In this document: one piece after another, positions 39,323 to 47,499 of the stretch
Layout: every line of letters begins with the position of its first letter
Position numbering within the stretch: position 1 is the stretch's first letter
NCBI GenBank assembly: GCA_023301765.1
Contig: JALZUC010000020.1
Location: 1-53,080 of the forward strand
Length of the DNA: 53,080 nucleotides
DNA from: Akkermansiaceae bacterium
Lineage (GTDB): Bacteria; Verrucomicrobiota; Verrucomicrobiia; Verrucomicrobiales; Akkermansiaceae
Direction of reading: 5' to 3'
Made by a program: the position numbers and the translations under genes
Notes under the pieces: model-generated
Told to the model about the DNA's origin: nothing
What the model saw: the letters and a program-made list of their open reading frames with translations, nothing else
The model's database searches: none

Positions 39323-40297
39323 ATGTGCATCATCGACTTACTTCAAGAATCAAAGAGTCAGGCTATGACAGTGTATACTGAGCTCTTGTCTAAGTATAAG
39401 CCTACAGGTAAAATTTTCTCCCTATATGAAGGGAAAGATGACCCAGCATTTTATGATAATAAACTAATAAATCTATGCCCAGCCGGTGTTCAACACCAGT
39501 CTTGGCAACTAGGTGGTAAATACGAACTAGAGAACGTGCGCAAAATGATTACATTGGCATTCGAGAAAGGTCAGTCTCCAAGAAGAGAGACCTATTATGT
39601 AGATAGTGATTTTTCAAAAATACTAGGATGTGATCTACTAAGCCAAGACGACGTTTATGTTACTGATCAATATTCTCTTGAGAATCATGTTTGCTCTAGT
39701 TCAACATTAAAAAAGCTATCTCATCAGTCTCTTGGTTTTTCCGCGCTCCCCGATGAAGCTGAAAAGAAGCTGGTGAAACTTTATGAGAAATCACGTGAAT
39801 CTTTTGAAAGTTCTGAAGCTATCAAAAAAATCACCTTATGGTGCCTAAATGCTCGTAAAAACAAACTCGAAGTTAAATTCTCGAAAATTAAGATTAGTAA
39901 TTATATTAAGTTTAATGCCGACTTAACAGTGGAGTCTATTGAGCCCACGACCGGCAATTCATACTATCAATCAATAGACCAACTTTATGAGGATGTTAAT
40001 TCCGACGGAGCCGATTTTAAATCATTAGAAGAACTTGCTATTCCAATAAAAGATTTCGTAAGGGGTAAATTTATACTCTGGCACTATGTTGAATTCATAA
40101 AACTGAGCATCAGTAACGCTCATTTCTTATTCGGAGCTGCAAAGCCTAAGACTAGTATAACTGTTTCCGAAGAATCAATATTTAACGTGTCAGCGATACT
40201 CGCTAGCTGTCCACCTACATTGACCGAGTTCGTTAATAACCGTAATAAAAAGCTAAAATCGACGGGGTTAGTTCGACCCACTGAACCCCAATCCTAA
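39323..40297 (+). CDS. DUF4435 TOPRIM-like protein, PARIS AriB-like
   Basis: A 324-residue protein with the DUF4435 layout. An early acidic motif YEGKDD (Glu36, TOPRIM-like), the D-x-D strand YYVDSDFSKI (Asp94, Asp96) and the following VTDQYSLENHV block (Glu120) match the family's metal-binding core. No membrane helix or signal. In PARIS the AriB protein is a nuclease that cuts host tRNA after activation. It begins 3 bp after the ATPase gene, so the two are surely co-translated. AT-rich like its partner. The PARIS assignment rests on family and gene order, not on a structural comparison. Confidence 0.75.
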   Translation: MCIIDLLQESKSQAMTVYTELLSKYKPTGKIFSLYEGKDDPAFYDNKLINLCPAGVQHQSWQLGGKYELENVRKMITLAFEKGQSPRRETYYVDSDFSKILGCDLLSQDDVYVTDQYSLENHVCSSSTLKKLSHQSLGFSALPDEAEKKLVKLYEKSRESFESSEAIKKITLWCLNARKNKLEVKFSKIKISNYIKFNADLTVESIEPTTGNSYYQSIDQLYEDVNSDGADFKSLEELAIPIKDFVRGKFILWHYVEFIKLSISNAHFLFGAAKPKTSITVSEESIFNVSAILASCPPTLTEFVNNRNKKLKSTGLVRPTEPQS

Positions 40298-40306
40298 TTG
40301 TTTTCC

Positions 40307-40422
40307 TTGTCCACTGACGCCATCATTCAAAAAAAATTGAGCTTCTGCACTACTCTACGCGACGAGGGCGTGGGCTATTGGCGACTAGCTTGAGCTCACC
40401 TATCTCATCTCCCTCAAAATGG
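40307..40422 (+). pseudogene. Broken copy of the hsdM 5' end
   Basis: This stretch aligns along its length with the first ~118 bp of hsdM at 42063. Shared runs include GAGCTTCTGCAC and ACTCTACGCGACGA. Read from TTG 40307 it gives STDAII and then SFCTTLRDEGVGY, against STDTII and SFCTTLRDDGVSY in hsdM. Further on another frame gives LELTYLISLKM against LEQLTYLIFLKM. There is no ATG, an internal TAG/TGA and small deletions, so it is dead. It starts 9 bp after the DUF4435 gene and lies before the DUF3800 gene. Confidence 0.85.
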
Positions 40423-40590
40423 TTTACGGACATCGTCCCCCCTTTACGGACATTGCCTGTAAAGGAAGACACCTCAGAAATACTCTCCATCCCTTTGTCT
40501 ACCTAGTAAATCCAGTCAACCTTTCCAGACATCATTACGGACGCTGCTTCTCTTTAGCTAACTACGATCTAACCCCAAACAGAATATTTC

Positions 40591-41298
40591 ATGAGCCAAA
40601 CCATCAATATCTACTGCGACGAGAGCTGCCATCTTGAAAACGATGGCAAACAAGTGATGACCCTTGGAGCTCTCGTGTGTCCCATGGAAAAACGCAAAGA
40701 GATCTGTATTCGACTCCGTGAAATCAAACAACGTTATGGCATACCAGCTTCAACAGAAGTTAAATGGGGCAAGGTTTCTCCCGCTAAACTAGATTTTTAT
40801 ATGCAGTGGATCGATTATTTCTTCGATGATGATGATTTAAGTTTCAGAACGGTCATCATCCCCGAAAAGCAACATCTTAACCACACAAGCTTTCAACAAA
40901 CGCATGATGGTTGGTATTATAAAATGCTCTTCACTCTATTAAAAGTGTTGCTGAAGCCCCAGAACCGCCACCGTATCTATATCGATTATAAAGACACTAG
41001 AAGTGGTGAAAAGGCCAATGAACTACATCAGGTGCTTTGTAACAACGCTTATGACTTTGATCGTCGAATTATCGAACGAGTTCAGCCCGTAGCATCTCAC
41101 GAATCCGAGCTACTACAGCTGTGCGATCTCCTTATAGGTGCGATCGGTTACCATAATCGCAAGCTTTCTGACAGCTCAGCCAAACTTGCCTTGATTGACA
41201 GAATTAAACAAAGGTCTGGATTATCCTTGGAAAGAAACACCCTCTTAGCTGCAACTAAGATCAACCTACTCCGCTGGGAAGGAGGTCAAAATGTGTAG
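40591..41298 (+). CDS. DUF3800 protein
   Basis: A 235-residue protein of the DUF3800 family, common in phage-defence islands and thought to have an RNase H-like fold. Visible blocks are INIYCDES (Asp10, Glu11), TEVKWGKVS, RIYIDYKDTRSG and LLQLCDLLIGAIGYHNR, which carry the acidic residues expected of a metal-dependent nuclease. It overlaps the next gene by 8 bp. It lies between the hsdM relic and intact hsdM, in a segment of about 1.2 kb that also holds the 169-aa gene. Function unproven. Confidence 0.82.
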   Translation: MSQTINIYCDESCHLENDGKQVMTLGALVCPMEKRKEICIRLREIKQRYGIPASTEVKWGKVSPAKLDFYMQWIDYFFDDDDLSFRTVIIPEKQHLNHTSFQQTHDGWYYKMLFTLLKVLLKPQNRHRIYIDYKDTRSGEKANELHQVLCNNAYDFDRRIIERVQPVASHESELLQLCDLLIGAIGYHNRKLSDSSAKLALIDRIKQRSGLSLERNTLLAATKINLLRWEGGQNV

Positions 41299-41800
41299 CG
41301 AGGAGGACTGGTTACCCGATTATATTAAGTTCAATGACTATGGTAACTGGGAAGCCTATCTCGAAGCCATTCATGACCAGTTTCTTAATGACTTTGTGCG
41401 TAGCCAGCCAAGCTGGCCAGGCAAGCGTTTTTCCCTGAAGCGTCATCCTGAATATGACGGCAAAAGTGCTACATTTTGGCACATGATCTCAGAGGGATCT
41501 GTCGAACATGATAGAACGCCAGATCTGAGACGCAGTGAATGTATAGCGTGGCCAAGAGCTATTATTGACCGGTATCCCGACATCAAACCCCAAGATGATG
41601 ACCCTATTCTATGGTGGCGGAATTCACGTGGAAGAGAGCAACGCATTCTGCTCTCACTCCCTGACTTCAGCTATGTCGTGATCATGTCCGACCGTGGTGA
41701 CTACATCATGCCTTGGACTGCTTACCCCGTAGAACGTCACCACCAGCAACGAAAACTTGAACGCGAATTCGATAATTACTGGGGAAATCAGCCCCTATAA
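41291..41800 (+). CDS. Unknown protein, partner of the DUF3800 protein
   Basis: A 169-residue protein, soluble, with no signal or membrane helix. It begins inside the last 8 bp of the DUF3800 gene, so translation is coupled. It has no motif I can name with certainty. Features seen are an early KRHPEYDGKSATFWHMISEG block with two His, a Cys-Ile-Ala-Trp-Pro-Arg segment, and a C-terminal SYVVIMSDRGDYIMPWTAYP followed by a basic helix. The strand-then-TAYPVERHH pattern resembles RelE/BECR-type RNases, so a toxin-like role with DUF3800 is possible but speculative. Confidence 0.6.
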   Translation: MCSEEDWLPDYIKFNDYGNWEAYLEAIHDQFLNDFVRSQPSWPGKRFSLKRHPEYDGKSATFWHMISEGSVEHDRTPDLRRSECIAWPRAIIDRYPDIKPQDDDPILWWRNSRGREQRILLSLPDFSYVVIMSDRGDYIMPWTAYPVERHHQQRKLEREFDNYWGNQPL

Positions 41801-41907
41801 AATGCTAAAGCCGCCCTGGTGGACGGCTTCGTTACTCCTTCAACACATGGTTGATAAGCTACTCACAACTTCACCTTAATAGAATAAAAGTCAACAATTT
41901 GTTTCTG

Positions 41908-41981
41908 AAAAAAAAATGCACTCATGTGGATCTACATTCATACCCGACGCAGAGCGTTGGCCTTCGGTCCATTAGAGTGCA
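41908..41981 (-). ncRNA. Candidate structured small RNA upstream of hsdM
   Basis: Read on the minus strand, TGCACTC (from 41981) pairs with GAGTGCA (41923-41917) and is followed at once by nine Ts (41916-41908), like an intrinsic terminator. Inside lies a second hairpin, CCAACGC-TCT-GCGTCGG, and TGGA/TCCA can pair between them. The result would be a compact ~70-nt folded RNA with a terminator, antisense to the hsdM leader. No promoter is assigned, so a plain bidirectional structure or regulatory leader is possible. Confidence 0.35.
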
Positions 41982-42062
41982 CATGCAAAATTCCAAAATA
42001 CTCTTAGCGAGCCAAGCTCATCTCATCTCATTTCCAATTAACCAATCACCATTAACTATCCC

Positions 42063-43553
42063 ATGTCCACCGACACCATCATTTCCAAAGTCTGGAGCTT
42101 CTGCACCACTCTACGCGACGACGGCGTAAGCTACGGCGACTACCTTGAGCAGCTTACCTACCTTATCTTCCTGAAAATGGCGGATGAATATGCCAAACCT
42201 CCTTACAGTCGTGATGTGGGTGTCCCTGCGAGTCTTAACTGGGAAACCCTCAAGTCACTCAAAGGAGCGGAGCTAGAAACCCATTACGTGCAGACGCTGC
42301 GTGAACTAGGAACCTCAAAGGGCATGCTCGGGCAGATTTTCACTAAAGCTCAGAATAAGATCCAAGACCCAGCCAAGCTCGCTCGCTTGATCGAGATGGT
42401 CGATGACGTGCAGTGGGTGATGATGGACTCCGATACCAAGGGAGATATCTACGAAGGTATTCTCGAAAAGAATGCCGAGGATACTAAATCAGGAGCTGGT
42501 CAATACTTCACGCCTCGTGATCTGATCACCGCTATCGTCGAGTGCCTGGCACCACAGCCAAACAAAACTATTGCTGATCCAGCCTGCGGCACAGGAGGCT
42601 TCTTCCTCTCTGCTTATGATTACTTAGTCGAAAATCATAAAATGAATAAGGCTCAGAAGAAGTTCCTCAAAGATGAGACCTTCCACGGCAATGAGATCGT
42701 CGCAGGAACACGCCGCCTCTGCCTGATGAACCTTTTCCTCCACAATATCGGTGAGATCGATGGCGAGAGCTGTGTGTCCTCCGCTGACGCTCTGATCGCC
42801 CCCAGCAAGACAAGCGTCGATTATGTGCTAGCTAACCCACCCTTCGGTAAGAAAAGTAGCATGACCTTCACCAATGAAGAAGGCGAGCAAGAGAAGGACG
42901 AGCTGACCTATAATCGACAAGACTTCTGGGCAACTACCTCGAACAAACAGCTTAATTTCCTACAGCATATCTGTGCCATGCTCAAGACCACTGGCCAAGC
43001 CGCTGTGGTGCTTCCTGATAATGTGCTCTTTGAAGGTGGGGCAGGGGAAACGGTGCGTAAGAAGCTAATGGAGAATACCGAGCTCCACACCATCCTCCGC
43101 CTGCCTACAGGTATCTTCTATGCCAATGGAGTGAAGGCGAACGTGCTCTTCTTCGACAATCGACCAGCGAGTAAAGAGGTAGCGACCAAAGACGTCTGGT
43201 ATTACGATTACCGCACCAACATCCACCACACGCTCAAACGTAAACCACTCCGCCTCGATGATCTAAAAGAGTTCGTCACTCTCTACAAAGGTAACGAACG
43301 CCATACACGCAAAGAAACATGGAGCGAGGAAGAGACTAAAACCTCAAGCCCAAGCGGGCGCTGGAGAAAATATAGCTACGACGATCTCATCACCCGCGAT
43401 AAAACAAGTCTCGATCTATTCTGGCTCAAAGACGACTCTCTCACTGATCTCGATAACCTGCCAGACCCTGAGGTCTTAGCAGAGGAAATCATCGACAACA
43501 TCGAGGCCGGTCTCGCTAACTTTCGTGCTGTGGCAGAAAAATTAAAGGTTTAG
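42063..43553 (+). CDS. hsdM: Type I restriction system methyltransferase subunit M
   Basis: N6-adenine methyltransferase of the type I system, 496 residues. The AdoMet motif DPACGTGGF (172-180) and the catalytic NPPF (258-261) are intact, with a helical N-terminal domain and the GQYFTPRDLI block before motif I. It is separated from hsdS by the ATPase/DUF4435 and DUF3800 genes, which is unusual, since hsdM and hsdS are normally adjacent. With hsdR and hsdS it should form a complete system. Confidence 0.95.
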   Translation: MSTDTIISKVWSFCTTLRDDGVSYGDYLEQLTYLIFLKMADEYAKPPYSRDVGVPASLNWETLKSLKGAELETHYVQTLRELGTSKGMLGQIFTKAQNKIQDPAKLARLIEMVDDVQWVMMDSDTKGDIYEGILEKNAEDTKSGAGQYFTPRDLITAIVECLAPQPNKTIADPACGTGGFFLSAYDYLVENHKMNKAQKKFLKDETFHGNEIVAGTRRLCLMNLFLHNIGEIDGESCVSSADALIAPSKTSVDYVLANPPFGKKSSMTFTNEEGEQEKDELTYNRQDFWATTSNKQLNFLQHICAMLKTTGQAAVVLPDNVLFEGGAGETVRKKLMENTELHTILRLPTGIFYANGVKANVLFFDNRPASKEVATKDVWYYDYRTNIHHTLKRKPLRLDDLKEFVTLYKGNERHTRKETWSEEETKTSSPSGRWRKYSYDDLITRDKTSLDLFWLKDDSLTDLDNLPDPEVLAEEIIDNIEAGLANFRAVAEKLKV

Positions 43554-43628
43554 TAAATTGCTGTGCCACTCTAAACTAAAACTATCCCCCACTCAGGCCC
43601 TACCACAGATCAACTCAACGATAAAACC

Positions 43629-43910
43629 ATGAGTAACCTGCAATCCACTGAACAACCTGAAGCCTCATCCTTTTTCACCATTGCACGCTCACGCTCTGTA
43701 GTGATCTCTTCTATTAAAGTTGCCTTGGTAGTGGGTTCCTTATTAGCGTTGATTAATCACTATGATAAGCTCGCTACGCTGAACTTCCAACGTAGCGATA
43801 TTTTTAAAATCCTCTTAACCTACCTCGTTCCTTATGGGGTCTCCACTTGGTCAGCGGTAAAGGCTATTCAAAATAAGTCTCAGAAAAAAACTAGCTTAAG
43901 GTCTCTATGA
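43629..43910 (+). CDS. NrtS-like small membrane protein
   Basis: A 93-residue protein with two hydrophobic segments: SIKVALVVGSLLALINHYD (about 28-46) and ILLTYLVPYGVSTWSAV (about 60-76). The ILLTYLVPY-x-VSTWSAV block matches the NrtS family, small membrane proteins linked to nitrate/nitrite transport in cyanobacteria. No nitrate gene is nearby, so the role here is uncertain. Its end overlaps the end of convergent hemD by 20 bp. Confidence 0.72.
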   Translation: MSNLQSTEQPEASSFFTIARSRSVVISSIKVALVVGSLLALINHYDKLATLNFQRSDIFKILLTYLVPYGVSTWSAVKAIQNKSQKKTSLRSL

Positions 43911-44676
43911 TCGTTGCCACAAGGCCATCGATATTATGCTGCTCACTTTCGGTGATACTTGTATAACCTAGCTCTTGGAGCTTTGCTGTGGTGATAGGGC
44001 CAATACTGGCGGCCTTACATCCATCTGGCCATGGAAGGCCAAGTTCTTGGAAATACTTTGCGGTGGATGAGCTTGTGAAAGTAACTAGATCTGCACCGTC
44101 TTTTTTAAAGCTTTCAGCAGCTCCAGTGGGATCTGAAGTTTCTGCCTCTATACTGTAAGCAATACATTCATCCACTATGCCGCGCTGTTCTGAAAGACCG
44201 TCTGTGATGACCGAGCGTGCATGCTTTGGCTTAACCCAGAGCACCGTCTGATTTTCAATATCGTAATCGTTCTGAAATGCTTCTACCAGCCCCTCAGCAA
44301 CGTGTTTTTCAGGCACCAAATCTGCCGAGAACCGGTAGCTCTCTACAACCTCTTGTGTTCCTGGTCCTACCACAGCTATTTTTACTCCGCCGATACTTCT
44401 AGCATCTTTATAGATGGCATAGAAGCCATCAAAGAAGCGGCGCACACCATTAGTACTACTAAATACTAACCAATCATAGGTATGTGCGTTAGCCACAAGT
44501 TCGGCAAAATCCTGTTTATCTTCTGGGTCTACCACCTTGAGCACTGGTAACTCTAGCACTTCGGCCCCCAGTGATGATAGCTTCTGCACTAGCTCCCCAG
44601 CCTGTGCCTGGCTGCGAGTTACTGCGATACGTTTCCCCTGGAGAGGGCGATCTTCATGACATTTATTCTTGTCCAT
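43891..44676 (-). CDS. hemD: Uroporphyrinogen-III synthase
   Basis: Closes and flips ring D of hydroxymethylbilane. Typical HemD features are the GKRIAVTRSQAQAGELVQKL opening, the DWLVFSSTNGVRRFF segment, AVVGPGTQEV, and FTSSSTAKYF near the end. The two-lobed fold is complete in about 261 residues. An ATG at 44706 would add ten residues; I prefer 44676 on weak grounds. Last gene of the haem operon. Confidence 0.92.
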   Translation of the reverse strand: MDKNKCHEDRPLQGKRIAVTRSQAQAGELVQKLSSLGAEVLELPVLKVVDPEDKQDFAELVANAHTYDWLVFSSTNGVRRFFDGFYAIYKDARSIGGVKIAVVGPGTQEVVESYRFSADLVPEKHVAEGLVEAFQNDYDIENQTVLWVKPKHARSVITDGLSEQRGIVDECIAYSIEAETSDPTGAAESFKKDGADLVTFTSSSTAKYFQELGLPWPDGCKAASIGPITTAKLQELGYTSITESEQHNIDGLVATIIETLS

Positions 44677-44729
44677 TTCGTTTTTAATATTGCCATTTTC
44701 ACCCAAGGCTGGGGGGTTAAATTTCTTTG

Positions 44730-45656
44730 TTATCCTAGTTCGGAGAAGAGCTGTGCGGCTACTTCTTCTGGAAGGCTAGCCTCGCCTTTGGCTGTGGATT
44801 CCGCCGGCTCTGCAGCGACATTCTCTTCATCAAATACTCTTCCTGCCATGTGTAAAACAGCACCATCAAGCCATGAGCGCACTCCCACAGGGGTGTGACA
44901 ACCAGCGTCTAACAGCCTAAGAAATTCACGCTCAGCACGACAAAGTATCATAGACGGCTGGTGGGTGATCGTCTCCGCACATAAGCGTGCATCTGCATCA
45001 TCTTTCCGTATTTCAAAACCTACTATTCCCTGCCCTGCAGCAGGATAAAAGCGAGCAGAATCAAGAGCCTGAGCAAATAAACCGTCCATCTCAGAGTCTA
45101 AATCATAACCTAGCCTAACAAGCCCTGCCTCAGCTAGCATGATAGCATCTAGGGCGTCATTTTCACGGAGTTTCTGCAAGCGCGTAGGGACATTCCCACG
45201 GATATCAGTCAGCTTTAGATCAGGCCTCAGCCACTGCAGCTGACGCTGGCGACGCACACTGCTGGTGGCCACTGTAGCTCCCTGGGCTAGAGACTCTATA
45301 CCGCCAGCCTGTGAGGTAACGAGCACGTCACTCACAGGAGCTCGCTCTAGAGCACCTACGATCTCAAAGTGCGGAGCAAGAACCGTGGGCACGTCCTTCA
45401 TACTGTGCACGGCTAGGTCTATCTCACCATTTTCTAGAGCTACCTCTAGCTCCTTGGTAAATACTCCCTTATCGAGAATACCCTCAGACTTAGCCACCTG
45501 AGATAGTGGTACATCCGTGCGCCGGTCTCCCGTGGTGGTAATCACCTTACGGACAATTTCACGATCTGGAAATACGCTGCGTAAAATGGTCTCGGTCATC
45601 TCTGCCTGAGCCAGAGCTAGCGCGCTACCGCGTGTGCCTACAATGAGTGGTTTCAT
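44730..45656 (-). CDS. hemC: Hydroxymethylbilane synthase (porphobilinogen deaminase)
   Basis: Joins four porphobilinogen units. The opening VGTRGSALALAQAEMTE, the HSMKDVPT block, TSSVRRQRQL, RGNVPTRLQKL and the cofactor cysteine in LLDAGCHTPVG are all present. Length 308 aa is normal. It lies 13 bp after hemA and 23 bp before the longest hemD start, so it is mid-operon. Confidence 0.97.
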   Translation of the reverse strand: MKPLIVGTRGSALALAQAEMTETILRSVFPDREIVRKVITTTGDRRTDVPLSQVAKSEGILDKGVFTKELEVALENGEIDLAVHSMKDVPTVLAPHFEIVGALERAPVSDVLVTSQAGGIESLAQGATVATSSVRRQRQLQWLRPDLKLTDIRGNVPTRLQKLRENDALDAIMLAEAGLVRLGYDLDSEMDGLFAQALDSARFYPAAGQGIVGFEIRKDDADARLCAETITHQPSMILCRAEREFLRLLDAGCHTPVGVRSWLDGAVLHMAGRVFDEENVAAEPAESTAKGEASLPEEVAAQLFSELG

Positions 45657-45669
45657 GATGTAAATTAAT

Positions 45670-46650
45670 TTATAATTCTTCCTGAATCATCTGCTGGCAG
45701 ATTCTTACCTGCTCCTCCCGTGAAGCTCTCGCCTCACTGGCAAGCATCTGCAGTTTATCAATATCGTAAAGGTAAACTTCCTCAATCTCACCAGCACCGG
45801 ACTCAATATCGCGTGGCACGGCTATATCGATAAGAAATAATGGGCGGTATTTTCTCTTTTTCCTTACCGCCTCAATCTGGGAGGCTTTAAGAACTGGCTC
45901 AGTGGCTCCTGTGGACGAGACTATCACATCCGCAGCGGTAAGAGTCTCCTCCCAGCTATCAAATGTAACAGCACTACCTCCCAGCTCCTCAGCTAGCTCG
46001 ACTGCGCGTGTATGAGTGCGGTTAGTCACCGTAAGCTCACTAGCACCACGCGAGAGCATACTCTGGGCTACCTGCCTACTCATATCACCAGCACCGATCA
46101 CCATAACGTGACTCCCCTTTAGATTACCAAAAATTTTCTCCGCCAGGTCCACTGCCACACTCCCTACAGAAGTTTGGCCCATCTGGATCTTGGTATTTGT
46201 GCGGATACGCTTCCCTACCGTAAAGGACTTCTGAAAGAGTTTATTAAGTAGCCCCTTAGTAGCTCCAGATTCTAGTGCCTGCTGGTAGGCTTGTTTTACC
46301 TGCCCAAAGATTTCCGTCTCACCCAAGACCATGGAGTCTAGACCACTTACTAGGCTAAAAAGGTGCTCTCGCGCTTCACTCCCTACTTTCTGGTAGAGGT
46401 GCTGCATTTCCACAGCATCATGATCGCTAGCAAGGTGCTCATACAGCGCCTTAGCGCCCTGCTCTGCCTGCTCAGTCCCGATGTAAATCTCGGTCCGGTT
46501 ACAGGTAGATAGCACCACGCTCTCTGTAACATTACTCAGCTCCATTAGCTCACGGGCTTTATCCCCCTGCTGCTCCACAGCCACAGAAAAGTGCTCCCTC
46601 ACCTCTACAGGTGCGGTTTCATGATTCAGTCCCAGACAAACAAGTTCCAT
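45670..46650 (-). CDS. hemA: Glutamyl-tRNA reductase, short form
   Basis: First committed step of C5-pathway haem synthesis: reduces Glu-tRNA to glutamate-1-semialdehyde. The nucleophile Cys is in LSTCNRTEIY (Cys50 from the ATG at 46650, the start I prefer over 46662), followed by GETEIFGQVKQAY and the NADPH-binding GAGDMS. The chain ends soon after VYLYDIDKLQML, at about 326 residues, where family members normally run to about 420. The C-terminal dimerisation domain is absent and no frameshifted remnant exists in the 13 bp before hemC. This may be normal for the lineage. Confidence 0.94.
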   Translation of the reverse strand: MELVCLGLNHETAPVEVREHFSVAVEQQGDKARELMELSNVTESVVLSTCNRTEIYIGTEQAEQGAKALYEHLASDHDAVEMQHLYQKVGSEAREHLFSLVSGLDSMVLGETEIFGQVKQAYQQALESGATKGLLNKLFQKSFTVGKRIRTNTKIQMGQTSVGSVAVDLAEKIFGNLKGSHVMVIGAGDMSRQVAQSMLSRGASELTVTNRTHTRAVELAEELGGSAVTFDSWEETLTAADVIVSSTGATEPVLKASQIEAVRKKRKYRPLFLIDIAVPRDIESGAGEIEEVYLYDIDKLQMLASEARASREEQVRICQQMIQEEL

Positions 46651-46667
46651 CTCTTCTAGCACCCCAC

Positions 46668-47435
46668 TTAGAGCAGTGGGAAAATTAATAACGAAAGGAC
46701 AAATAAGATCACCGCAGCCAGTGCCAACTTCCTAGGAGGCATACCACGGCGCCACTCAATAGTAAGTAGCATAGCATAAGCTACCCACTGACAGAGCGCT
46801 ACTGCAAGGTGCTTGGTAACATCACCGCTTTTCTCCATCACCAAGCCACAAATAAGACCTAATGTTAAAATAGCAAACCCCAGCACCAGCAGCCTATTTA
46901 CCACTCGGCTCAGATCACGTACTGGTGGTAAATTTTTAAAAAGCGCATTATTTAACGCCCCATTCTTAAGCCGTCGATTAAGTAATAAAAACATCACCCC
47001 TGTAACCGCAGCTAGACCTAACGCACCATAAGCAAGCACTGAAAAGGCAGCATGTGCCTCACCCCACGCATCCGCATGATCAATGTGCACCGGATTTGTA
47101 TCCAACATACCAGGAATAAGCGCGGCACCTAACATCACAGATACCAGAGGTGCGGTAAAAACACCCAATAATGATAATCTATATACAGATCCTTCGAGTA
47201 GGTAGAACATCGTCAGCGACCAAGCAGAAAAAATTAAAATCTCGCCCAAATCCCCCAGCGGACATGCACCACGCATCTCACCACGCATACCCAGTAAGAA
47301 CATTTGCGCGATAAAACAGAGTAGCATCCACGCCATCGTCCACCGTGACCTTATACCACGGCGCACGTAATTAGCCCCCTGCACCGCAGCTGCGGCGGCA
47401 AGGAGTGTGGCTATTAATAACATCCACTTATCCAT
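46668..47435 (-). CDS. HemX/CcsA-like cytochrome c assembly membrane protein
   Basis: A polytopic protein with about eight hydrophobic helices. WGEAHAAFSVLAYGALGLAA is the HemX-type block, with His residues likely near haem; the CcsA WWD motif is not seen. Position directly before hemA in an operon is the usual HemX context. The longest frame starts at 47474; the ATG at 47435 (MDKWMLL) is preferred because the leader before it lacks helix character. Confidence 0.85.
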   Translation of the reverse strand: MDKWMLLIATLLAAAAAVQGANYVRRGIRSRWTMAWMLLCFIAQMFLLGMRGEMRGACPLGDLGEILIFSAWSLTMFYLLEGSVYRLSLLGVFTAPLVSVMLGAALIPGMLDTNPVHIDHADAWGEAHAAFSVLAYGALGLAAVTGVMFLLLNRRLKNGALNNALFKNLPPVRDLSRVVNRLLVLGFAILTLGLICGLVMEKSGDVTKHLAVALCQWVAYAMLLTIEWRRGMPPRKLALAAVILFVLSLLIFPLL

Positions 47436-47499
47436 GGCAAAGCTCTCCATGCACCTGCACGCTGCTGAGATCAAGCCGATAACGGCAAACTCTCGTCAT

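Noticed and set aside
41941-41985. Hairpin resembling an integron attC recombination site
   Set aside because: The core does not match the R-box consensus (GTTRRRY) and no integrase or cassette array is present. A small RNA or terminator explains it better.
45657-45669. Frameshift explaining the short HemA
   Set aside because: Only 13 bp separate its stop from hemC, which leaves no room for a missing C-terminal domain.
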